A stretch of 16,602 nt of DNA from DASXPG01 sp036493755 (lineage in GTDB: Bacteria > Gemmatimonadota > Gemmatimonadetes > Gemmatimonadales > JACORV01), in the NCBI GenBank assembly GCA_036493755.1, contig DASXPG010000151.1, positions 1 through 16,602 on the forward strand, given 5' to 3'. Within the stretch, counting starts at the first letter, position 1; every line of letters starts with the position of its first letter. Shown here one piece after another: positions 7,264-13,624 of the stretch. A program made the translations under genes and the position numbers. Below the pieces are notes generated by a model. The model was not told the origin of the DNA and did no database searches. It was given only the letters and a program-made list of their open reading frames with translations.

Positions 7264-8026
7264 GCGCTCTCTCCTTCTTGTCGCCGCGCTGGCCGCGGCC
7301 GCCCCAAAGGTCATCGCCCAGACTGCGCCCGCGCAATCAGTGCCGACGCACGATGCACGACGCACGACGGCCGACTCCACGTTTCACATCGTCCCGCTGC
7401 GTCCGGTCGAAGAGCTCAGGCGCGAGGCGCTCCAGCAGACACCGCCGCCGCAGCCCGACTCGCTCCGCCAGCCCGACCTCGTGGACCTGGCGACGCTCGA
7501 TCCGAAGATCAAGCTCGATATCCGTTACGCCACCAGCAACAACTTCATGAGCTCGCCGATGTATTCCTCGGCGCGGGCATTCATGCAACGGCCCGCCGCC
7601 GAGGCGGTGCTGCGCGCCCATCGCGCGCTGATGGCGCAGGGGTACGGACTGCTGATCCACGACGCCTATCGGCCGTGGTATGTGACCTGGATGTTCTGGC
7701 AGGCGACCGACCCGAGGTACCACACGTTCGTTGCCAATCCGGCGACCGGCTCGAAGCACAATCGTGGCTGCGCCGTCGACCTCACGATGTACGACCTGGC
7801 GACCGGACTTCCGGTGGGGATGCCGAGTACCTATGACGAGTTCTCGGACCGCGCGCACCCCGACTACGCCGGAGGCACGCCGCAGCAGACGGCCTTACGG
7901 GAGTTGTTGCGTCACACGATGGAAGCCGAGGGCTTCACCGTGGATCCCGGCGAGTGGTGGCACTTCGACTATCATGATTGGGCGAAGTATCCGGTGATGA
8001 ACGTGACGTTCGAGCAGGTACGATAA
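7262..8026 (+). CDS. ddpX: D-alanyl-D-alanine dipeptidase (VanX/DdpX, peptidase M15D)
   Basis: VanX-type enzymes are zinc dipeptidases that cleave D-Ala-D-Ala. They are involved in peptidoglycan turnover or, in van clusters, in glycopeptide resistance. The 254-residue product has a signal peptide (MRSLLLVAALAAAAPKVIAQ), so export is likely; classical VanX is cytoplasmic. The family blocks are DIRYATSNNFM, HDAYRPW, and zinc site SKHNRGCAVDLT (His166, Asp173) with EWWHFD (Glu231 catalytic, His234 zinc). No vanH/A ligase or vanRS regulator lies nearby, so a wall-recycling role is likelier than resistance. ATG 7262 is chosen for the signal peptide; no Shine-Dalgarno sequence precedes it, which may mean leaderless translation. 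It is the only plus-strand gene. Confidence 0.88.
   Translation: MRSLLLVAALAAAAPKVIAQTAPAQSVPTHDARRTTADSTFHIVPLRPVEELRREALQQTPPPQPDSLRQPDLVDLATLDPKIKLDIRYATSNNFMSSPMYSSARAFMQRPAAEAVLRAHRALMAQGYGLLIHDAYRPWYVTWMFWQATDPRYHTFVANPATGSKHNRGCAVDLTMYDLATGLPVGMPSTYDEFSDRAHPDYAGGTPQQTALRELLRHTMEAEGFTVDPGEWWHFDYHDWAKYPVMNVTFEQVR
7271..7276 (-). promoter_or_regulatory. Ribosome-binding site AAGGAG for the hydrolase
   Basis: AAGGAG on the minus strand lies seven bases upstream of ATG 7263 and decides that start. The site itself lies inside the signal-peptide codons of the divergent dipeptidase. Confidence 0.75.
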
Positions 8027-8037
8027 GACGAGAGGAT

Positions 8038-8074
8038 GGGAGGGGCGGAGCGGGATGGGGAAGGTTGGGGAGGG
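8038..8074 (+). other. G-quadruplex-forming tract between convergent genes
   Basis: Six runs of three or four G are separated by loops of 1, 6, 2, 6 and 1 bases, matching the canonical G3+N1-7 quadruplex pattern. The tract begins 12 bases after the dipeptidase stop and ends before the stop of the convergent biotin carboxylase gene. No normal hairpin-plus-T terminator is visible here, so this tract may serve as one; that is inference. Confidence 0.5.
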
Positions 8075-8079
8075 ATTGA

Positions 8080-9582
8080 TCAGCGCAGCCCTTCCCGCCG
8101 GCCCTCCTGAGCCCACCCCTCCGCACCCGTCCCCGTCCTTCCGCGACCCTCTTCGACCTTCCCCGCCCTTCTTTCTTCTTCCAGCATCGCCGCGGCGATC
8201 GCCGCGTCCTCGAGCACGGCGCCGGGCGCGCCCTGCGCCATCAGCCCCTTCCCGACTTTCTCGTAGTAGCCGATGTCGATCGCGCCCTGGACGAACGACG
8301 CCTCCCGCATCACCCGCTGGTGGAATTCGCGCGACGTCGGCACCCCGGCGATGATCAGGTCGTCGAGGGCGCGCCGCATGCGCTTGATGCACCGCTCCCG
8401 CGACTCGGCCCAGACGATGAGCTTGCCCCGCAGCGAATCGTAGAAGAGCGGCACCGTCACGCCCCGCTCGATCCAGCCGTCCCAGCGCACCCCCGGGCCC
8501 GTGGGAACGCGGAACTCGGTGATCAGGCCGCCCGCGGGCAGGAAATCGTTGAAGGGATCCTCGGCCGTGATGCGGCATTCCATCGACCAGCCGCGCGGCG
8601 TCAGCGCCCGCTCGGGGAGCGAGAGGTGGTGACCCTGCGCCACCTTGAGCTGCATCCGGACGATATCCACGCCGTAGACCAGCTCGGTCACCGGGTGCTC
8701 GACCTGGAGCCGGGTGTTCATCTCGAGGAAGAAGAAATCGCCACCGGGCATCAGCAGGAATTCGCAGGTACCCGCGCTCACGTAGCGCACCGCCTGCGCG
8801 GCGCGGACCGCCGCCTCGCTCATCGAGCGGCGGATCGCCGCCGTCATGGCCACCGACGGCGCCTCCTCGATCAGCTTCTGGTGGCGCCGCTGGATGCTGC
8901 ACTCGCGCTCGCCTAACGAGGTCGTGCGGCCGTGCTCGTCGGCCAGCACCTGGATCTCGATGTGGCGCGGCCCCTCGAGCCAGCGCTCCAGGTAGATGCG
9001 GCCGTCGCCGAACGCCTTCTCGGCTTCGCTGCTGGCGGCGGTGAAGTTCGACTCCAGCTCCGCCTCGCTCCTGACCACCCGCATCCCGCGCCCGCCGCCG
9101 CCCGCGGCCGCCTTGAGCAGAACCGGGTAGCCGACGCTGCGGATCGCCTTGACGGCATCGGCGACGGTGCGCACCGGCTCCACCGTCCCCGGCACCACCG
9201 GCACCCCGACGTCGCGCATCCGTTTCCGCGCGCTGGTCTTGTCCCCCATCGCGGCGATCGCCGCCGCCGGCGGACCGATCCAGGTCAGGCCGGCATCGGT
9301 GACCGCCTTGGCGAACTCGGCACGCTCGCTGAGGAATCCGTAGCCGGGATGGACCGCGTCGGCCCCACTGGCCTCGGCGGCAGCGAGGAGACGATCGATG
9401 CGCAGGTACGACTCCGAGGGCGCGCTGCCGCCGATGTGTACGACATCGTCGGCCGCGGCCACGTGGGGTGAATCCATGTCGGCGTCGGAGCAGACCGCGA
9501 CCGCCTCGAGATCCTCTTCCTTGCAGCCGCGGATGATCCGCAGCGCGATCTCACCCCGGTTGGCGACGAGGACGCGCTTCAC
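8080..9582 (-). CDS. accC: Biotin carboxylase subunit of acyl-CoA carboxylase
   Basis: It carboxylates biotin on the carrier protein using ATP and bicarbonate. The 500-residue product has the Rossmann-type VLVANRGEIALRIIRGCKE N-terminus, an ATP-grasp domain with KAAAGGGGRGMRVV, the HIEIQVLADEHG stretch, CSIQRRHQKLIEEAPS, and the active-site EMNTRLQVEHPVTELV block. The enzymatic core ends near residue 445. The last 25-30 residues (after EEERRAG) are low-complexity Gly/Arg/Glu encoded by a purine-only-like tract and look non-conserved. It has no BT or biotinyl domain, unlike fused propionyl-CoA carboxylase alpha chains; the gene at 4533-5033 supplies one. The start is GTG 9582, in a GTGA overlap with the carboxyltransferase gene. 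Confidence 0.94.
   Translation of the reverse strand: MKRVLVANRGEIALRIIRGCKEEDLEAVAVCSDADMDSPHVAAADDVVHIGGSAPSESYLRIDRLLAAAEASGADAVHPGYGFLSERAEFAKAVTDAGLTWIGPPAAAIAAMGDKTSARKRMRDVGVPVVPGTVEPVRTVADAVKAIRSVGYPVLLKAAAGGGGRGMRVVRSEAELESNFTAASSEAEKAFGDGRIYLERWLEGPRHIEIQVLADEHGRTTSLGERECSIQRRHQKLIEEAPSVAMTAAIRRSMSEAAVRAAQAVRYVSAGTCEFLLMPGGDFFFLEMNTRLQVEHPVTELVYGVDIVRMQLKVAQGHHLSLPERALTPRGWSMECRITAEDPFNDFLPAGGLITEFRVPTGPGVRWDGWIERGVTVPLFYDSLRGKLIVWAESRERCIKRMRRALDDLIIAGVPTSREFHQRVMREASFVQGAIDIGYYEKVGKGLMAQGAPGAVLEDAAIAAAMLEEERRAGKVEEGRGRTGTGAEGWAQEGRREGLR
8911..8918 (-). other. CGTTAGGC octamer, site 2
   Basis: It is read as TCG TTA GGC GAG (SLGE, Leu223) in the biotin carboxylase gene. It shares 14 identical bases with site 4 (CTCGCCTAACGAGG on the plus strand). 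Confidence 0.6.
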
Positions 9583-11129
9583 AGCGGGATATTCCCGTGC
9601 TTGCGGGCGGGATTGCGATCGCGCTTGGTCGACAGCATCGCGAGGGCGCTGATCAGGCGCGGACGGGTGTCGCGGGGGTCGATCACGTCGTCGACGTAAC
9701 CGCGGCCCGCCGCGATGTAGGGATTGGCGAAGGTCTCGGTGTACTCAGCCTGCTTCTTCGCCAGCGCCGCCTCGGGGTCCTTGGCGCCCTCGAGCTCCTT
9801 CTTGAAGAGGATCTCGACCGCGCCCTTGGGACCCATCACCGCAATCTCGGCCGTGGGCCAGGCGAGATTGAGGTCGCCCCGGATGTGCTTGCTGCTCATC
9901 ACGTCGTACGCGCCGCCGTAGGCCTTGCGGGTGATCACGGTGAGCTTCGGCACGGTGGCCTCGCAGTAGGCGTAGAGCAGCTTCGCGCCATGCTTGATGA
10001 TGCCGCCATGCTCCTGGCCCACGCCGGGCAGGAATCCGGGAACATCCTCGAAGGTCACAATGGGGATGTTGAAGGCATCGCAGAAGCGGACGAAGCGCGC
10101 CGCCTTGAGCGATGCGCCGATATCGAGCACGCCGGCGAGCACCGCCGGCTGGTTGGCGACGATGCCGACCGAGCGGCCGCCCAGCCGCGCGAAACCGCAG
10201 ATGATGTTGGCCGCGTAATCCCGGTGAATCTCGAAAAAGCCGCCGTCGTCGACGATCAGACGGATGACGTCGTGCATGTCGTAGGGCTTGTTCGACTCGT
10301 CAGGCACCAGGTCGAGCAGCGCCTCGTCGCGCCGGTTCTGCGGATCGGCCGATGGGCGGACCGGCGGCGGCTCCAGGTTGTTGAGCGGCAGATAACTCAG
10401 CAATTCGCGCACCGCCACCAGGCTCTCGGCCTCGCTGGCGTGGACCACGTGCGCCACGCCGGAGATCCCGGCATGCACCGCCGCCCCGCCCAGCTCCTCG
10501 AAACTCACGTCTTCGTGGGTGACCGTCTTCACCACGCTGGGGCCGGTGACGAACATGTGGCTCGTCTTCTCGACCATGAACACGAAATCGGTGATCGCCG
10601 GGCTGTACACCGCGCCGCCGGCGCAGGGGCCGAGGACCACGCTGATCTGGGGGATGACGCCGGAGGCCAGGGTGTTGCGCAGGAAGATCTCGGCGTAGCC
10701 GCCTAACGATGCGACGCCTTCCTGGATGCGCGCGCCGCCGGAATCGTTGAGCCCGATGACCGGCGCGCCGTTCTTCACCGCCAGGTCCATCACCTTGCAG
10801 ATCTTCTCGGCGTAGGCCTCGCTCAGCGAGCCGCCGAAGACGGTGAAGTCCTGCGAGAAGACATAGACCCAGCGGCCGTCGATGTTGCCGTAGCCGGTGA
10901 CGACGCCGTCGCCCAGCACCTTCTGGCCATCGAGGCCGAAGGCGTCGGAGCGATGGACGACGAAACGGTCGAGCTCCACGAAGCTCCCCTCGTCCAGGAG
11001 CAGCTCGAGGCGCTCGCGCGCGGTCAGCTTGCCTTTCTTGTGCTGCGCCTCGATGCGGGAGGCCCCGCCGCCCAGCTTGGCTTCGGCGCCCAGCGCTTCG
11101 AGGCGGCTCAGCTTGTCCTTCATGCTCAT
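9579..11129 (-). CDS. pccB: Acyl-CoA (probably propionyl-CoA) carboxylase, carboxyltransferase subunit
   Basis: It transfers CO2 from carboxybiotin to an acyl-CoA, for propionyl-CoA giving methylmalonyl-CoA. The 516-residue product has both crotonase-fold halves. The N-half carries KGKLTARERLELLLDEGSF, VFSQDFTVFGGSL, GLNDSGGARIQEGV and GPCAGGAVYSPAITDF. The C-half carries RPSADPQNRRDE, GIVANQPAVLAGVLD, FEDVPGFLPGVGQEHGGIIKHGAKLLYA and TRKAYGGAYDVMSSKH. Residues typical of propionyl-CoA carboxylase are intact, but acetyl-CoA or another acyl-CoA cannot be excluded. I choose ATG 11129 (or ATG 11123) because the family begins near MKDKLSRLEAL; a TTG at 11228 is also open but adds unrelated residues. 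A hairpin abuts the start codon. Confidence 0.95.
   Translation of the reverse strand: MSMKDKLSRLEALGAEAKLGGGASRIEAQHKKGKLTARERLELLLDEGSFVELDRFVVHRSDAFGLDGQKVLGDGVVTGYGNIDGRWVYVFSQDFTVFGGSLSEAYAEKICKVMDLAVKNGAPVIGLNDSGGARIQEGVASLGGYAEIFLRNTLASGVIPQISVVLGPCAGGAVYSPAITDFVFMVEKTSHMFVTGPSVVKTVTHEDVSFEELGGAAVHAGISGVAHVVHASEAESLVAVRELLSYLPLNNLEPPPVRPSADPQNRRDEALLDLVPDESNKPYDMHDVIRLIVDDGGFFEIHRDYAANIICGFARLGGRSVGIVANQPAVLAGVLDIGASLKAARFVRFCDAFNIPIVTFEDVPGFLPGVGQEHGGIIKHGAKLLYAYCEATVPKLTVITRKAYGGAYDVMSSKHIRGDLNLAWPTAEIAVMGPKGAVEILFKKELEGAKDPEAALAKKQAEYTETFANPYIAAGRGYVDDVIDPRDTRPRLISALAMLSTKRDRNPARKHGNIPL
10701..10708 (-). other. CGTTAGGC octamer, site 3
   Basis: It is read as TCG TTA GGC GGC (SLGG, about Leu142) in the carboxyltransferase gene. 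Confidence 0.6.
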
Positions 11130-11162
11130 CCGGAAGGTCCCAGGTTTGGATGGCCTTCCGGA
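11129..11162 (-). promoter_or_regulatory. Perfect inverted repeat ending on the pccB start codon
   Basis: Arms TCCGGAAGG (11129-11137) and CCTTCCGGA (11154-11162) are perfect over 9 bp around a 16-base centre. In the minus transcript the 3' arm ends on the A of AUG 11129, so the folded stem would occlude initiation; as DNA it could instead be an operator. The adjoining gap (11130-11224) has no convincing promoter; TTGACC at 11209-11204 lacks a matching -10. Confidence 0.5.
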
Positions 11163-11224
11163 AAGTAGCCGAACGGCGCGCCGCTGTCTTGGCCTCGCGA
11201 TGTGGTCAACCGTCACAATCCCCT

Positions 11225-12403
11225 TCAATAACGAGGGACGCCGGGATCGACCTCCTCGCTCCAGCGCGTGATCCCGCCCGCCAGATTCGCGACCCTGCCG
11301 AATCCCCGATCCGCCAGCAGCCGGGCGGCCCGGGCGCTTCGTGCCCCGCCCTTGCAGTGCACCACGATTTCGCGCGACGGATCGAGCTCGCCGACCCGCC
11401 GTTCAAGCTCGCCCAGTGGAATGAGTTTCGCCCCGGCGATGCGCGCGATGGTCCATTCGTGCGGCTCGCGGACGTCGATCAGATCGAAGACGTCGCCCCG
11501 CCGGATGCGGCTGTCGAGCTCGTGCGGCTCGATCTCCGCGACAGGCGTGGCCTGCGCGACCTGCGCGCCTTGCGCGGGCTGTCCCAGTCCGCATAACTGC
11601 TCGTAGTCGATCAGCTCGCGAATGACCCGGGTGCCGCAGGCCGGGCAGGCGGGATCCTTCGAGACCTTGAGCGTCCGGAACGACATGGTGAGCGCGTCGA
11701 CCAGGAGCAGCCGGCCGACGAGCGTCTCCCCGATACCGGCGATGAGCTTGATCGCTTCGGTCGCCTGGACCACACCCACCAGGCCCGGCAGCACCCCCAG
11801 CACGCCACCCTCGGCGCAGCTCGGCACCAGTCCGGGCGGCGGCGGCTCGGGATAGAGGCAGCGGTAGCAGGGGCCGTCGGAATGGGCGAACACCGACGCC
11901 TGGCCAACGAAGCGGAAGATGCTGCCGTACACGTTAGGCACGCCGAGCAGCACGCAGGCGTCGTTGACCAGGTAGCGGGTGGCGAAGTTGTCGGTGCCGT
12001 CGACGACGAGATCGTAGCCGCGGATGATGTCGAGGGCGTTCGAGGCCGTGAGCCGCGCGTCGTGCGTTGTGACTCGGACGTTCGGGTTCATCTCCGCGAT
12101 GCGGTCGCGCGCCGACTCGAGCTTTGGCCGCCCCACGTCGCTGGTGCCGTGGATGATCTGCCGCTGGAGATTGGTGAGATCGACGACATCGAAGTCCACG
12201 AGGCCAAGGTGCCCGACGCCGGCCGCCGCGAGGTAGAGCGCCGCGGGCGAGCCGAGCCCGCCCGCGCCGACGAGCAGTACGCTCGCCGCCTTGAGCTTCC
12301 GCTGCGACTCGATGCCGAATTCGGGAAGAATGAGGTGACGGCTGTATCGCAGAATCTCCGCCTGCGACAACCCTGCCTCTCCTGTCTCTCCTGTCTTTGT
12401 CAT
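11225..12403 (-). CDS. moeB: MoeB/ThiF-family sulfur-carrier adenylyltransferase fused to rhodanese domain
   Basis: Such MoeBR (MoeZ, MOCS3-like) enzymes adenylate the C-terminal Gly-Gly of a ubiquitin-like carrier and then place sulfur on it through a rhodanese cysteine persulfide. The 392-residue product has nucleotide-binding GAGGLG at 46-51, NLQRQI (Arg finger) and a DGTDNFATRYLVND block. Two zinc Cys pairs follow (CYRCLYP and CPACG), with SCAEGGVLG between them. A C-terminal rhodanese domain from about residue 290 has active-site loop CKGGARS, Cys at about 350. The previous gene, one base away, encodes the likely carrier. The start is uncertain: ATG 12403 is used, GTG 12412 is possible, and a downstream TTG just before the conserved SQAEILRYSRH has an upstream AGGAG. 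Confidence 0.92.
   Translation of the reverse strand: MTKTGETGEAGLSQAEILRYSRHLILPEFGIESQRKLKAASVLLVGAGGLGSPAALYLAAAGVGHLGLVDFDVVDLTNLQRQIIHGTSDVGRPKLESARDRIAEMNPNVRVTTHDARLTASNALDIIRGYDLVVDGTDNFATRYLVNDACVLLGVPNVYGSIFRFVGQASVFAHSDGPCYRCLYPEPPPPGLVPSCAEGGVLGVLPGLVGVVQATEAIKLIAGIGETLVGRLLLVDALTMSFRTLKVSKDPACPACGTRVIRELIDYEQLCGLGQPAQGAQVAQATPVAEIEPHELDSRIRRGDVFDLIDVREPHEWTIARIAGAKLIPLGELERRVGELDPSREIVVHCKGGARSARAARLLADRGFGRVANLAGGITRWSEEVDPGVPRY
11932..11939 (+). other. CGTTAGGC octamer, site 5 (opposite orientation)
   Basis: The only copy on the plus strand. In the adenylyltransferase gene it is read as GCCTAACG, covering Pro-Asn of GVPNVYG, so no TTA codon is involved here. Confidence 0.55.
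12372..12398 (-). repeat. Three 9-bp repeats at the start of the adenylyltransferase gene
   Basis: Plus-strand units cctgcctct, cctgtctct and cctgtcttt encode KTG-ETG-EAG in the non-conserved N-terminal leader before LSQAEILRYSRH. They keep the frame. The repeated AGGAG they contain could act as ribosome-binding sites for a downstream TTG start. Confidence 0.6.
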
Positions 12404-12404
12404 C

Positions 12405-12680
12405 TCACCCACCTGCCACCGCCGGCACGACGATCAGCTCGTCGCCATCGGCAATGGTTCTGGCGAAGCCACCCGCGAGGCGGATGTCTTCGTCATTGAG
12501 ATAGAAGGTCACGAACGGGTACGGCGCGCCCCGCTCGTCGCGCAGCCTGGGACCCAATGCCGGATAGGCGGCAGCGGCCTGCTCCACGGCCTCGCCAACC
12601 GTCGCACCGCCGGCGGAGATGCTGCGCTTGCCGTCGGCAAGGCGGGCCAGCTGGGATGGGAGATGGATCGTCACGGGCAT
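12405..12680 (-). CDS. CysO-like MoaD/ThiS-family sulfur-carrier protein
   Basis: This is a ubiquitin-fold carrier whose C-terminal glycine is converted to a thiocarboxylate that donates sulfide. The 91-residue product ends in PAVAGG, and its C-terminal half (FVTFYLNDEDIRLAGGF..TIADGDELIVVPAVAGG) closely resembles, from memory, mycobacterial CysO rather than molybdopterin MoaD or thiamine ThiS. CysO feeds cysteine synthesis from O-phosphoserine through CysM. No cysM, Mec protease, or molybdopterin or thiazole gene is nearby. Instead it overlaps thrB by 10 bases and is followed one base later by its likely activator. Sulfur carrier is near certain; the end product (cysteine, homocysteine or other) is inference. 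Confidence 0.88.
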   Translation of the reverse strand: MPVTIHLPSQLARLADGKRSISAGGATVGEAVEQAAAAYPALGPRLRDERGAPYPFVTFYLNDEDIRLAGGFARTIADGDELIVVPAVAGG

Positions 12681-13624
12681 GCGAATTCCCTCACGATGGA
12701 TGGTTGAATGGCGATGGCGGTGACGCCGCAGCCGGCCCAGGCCAGGCGCATCGCCTCACCCGCGGCCGCGGCAGTGGATGGATCGAGCGCGACGGCGACG
12801 ATCGACGAGCCGGAGCCGGAAAGCGTCGCGCCGATCGCGCCGGCCTGGATGGCGGCGGCGGTTACCGCGGAGTAGCCTCTGACCAGTCGCCGGCGAAATG
12901 GCACGTGCAGCAGGTCGTCGAGGCCGGCAGCGAGCAATCCCGCGTCGGCGCTCGCCAGGCCCTGCACCAGCGCGGCGGCGCGCGCGGCGGCGCCAGCCGA
13001 CACGCGATGCGGGACAAACTCGGGAAGCACGGCGCGGGCGCGCCTGGTCTCGATCGCGAAATCGGGAACGACGATCACCAGCGCGATGCCCGGATGCAGA
13101 TCGATTTCGCGCACCAGGTAGCCATCGTCCGCCGGTCGAGTGGTGGGGCCCGCGACTCGCGTCCCGCGTCTCCCAACCACCAGTGTGCCGCCGCCCAGCA
13201 GCGCGGGCGCGACATTGTCTGGATGCCCTTCGATCTCGGCGCAGATCTCGATGAGGCGCATCTCAGCGAGCCCGAGTCCGAGGAGCTGGTTGGCCGCCAG
13301 CGCCCCCGCAACCGTGGCAGCCGCCGATGAACCGAGTCCGCGCCCGACCGGAATTTCTGAATCGGCGCGAAGGTGAACGGTTGGCGGATGGGCCAGTCCA
13401 ACTGCCGCCGCGGCTCCGTTGAAACCGAGAATGAGCCGGTCCTCGGAAAGGCCTATACCTAGTCTGTCTAGGTATCCAAGCCGCTCGATGGTCGGCGGTT
13501 CCGGGGCCACGCCAAGCGATGCCTCGAGGCTGAGCCACCGATCGATCGCGACGCCGATGCAATCGAAGCCGCCGCCGAGGTTCGAGGTCGTGGCGGGAAC
13601 GCGGATCGTAATGGAGCCGCTCAT
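12671..13624 (-). CDS. thrB: Homoserine kinase
   Basis: This GHMP-family kinase makes O-phospho-L-homoserine from homoserine and ATP. The 317-residue product shows all three motifs: PATTSNLGGGFD at 10-21, the ATP loop PVGRGLGSSAA at 92-102, and the C-terminal TLSGSGSSIVAV. EGHPDNVAPALLGG lies between the last two. ATG 13624 overlaps the thrC stop in ATGA, and its TGA overlaps the sulfur-carrier start by 10 bases. Codon use is GC-rich except around residues 49-59, where a run of CTT, CTA, AGA, CTA, GGT and ATA coincides with a perfect inverted repeat. Confidence 0.95.
   Translation of the reverse strand: MSGSITIRVPATTSNLGGGFDCIGVAIDRWLSLEASLGVAPEPPTIERLGYLDRLGIGLSEDRLILGFNGAAAAVGLAHPPTVHLRADSEIPVGRGLGSSAAATVAGALAANQLLGLGLAEMRLIEICAEIEGHPDNVAPALLGGGTLVVGRRGTRVAGPTTRPADDGYLVREIDLHPGIALVIVVPDFAIETRRARAVLPEFVPHRVSAGAAARAAALVQGLASADAGLLAAGLDDLLHVPFRRRLVRGYSAVTAAAIQAGAIGATLSGSGSSIVAVALDPSTAAAAGEAMRLAWAGCGVTAIAIQPSIVREFACP
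13455..13475 (-). repeat. AT-rich perfect inverted repeat inside thrB
   Basis: ATACCTAG (13455-13462) and CTAGGTAT (13468-13475) are perfect 8-bp arms around TCTGT. It contains two CTAG tetramers and encodes YLDRLGI with rare codons. Nothing else in the gene looks like it. Confidence 0.75.

Noticed and set aside
7262..8026. A glycopeptide-resistance (van) cluster
   Set aside because: Only the VanX-type dipeptidase is present, with a signal peptide. There is no D-Ala-D-Lac ligase, VanH dehydrogenase or two-component regulator nearby.
9597..10706. A long plus-strand open frame opposite the carboxyltransferase gene
   Set aside because: Shadow frame of a highly conserved gene, with no motif and biased composition.
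11162..11209. A promoter for the carboxylase genes between the adenylyltransferase stop and pccB
   Set aside because: TTGACC at 11209-11204 has no -10 at proper spacing, and AAGACA/TACTTT matches only weakly.
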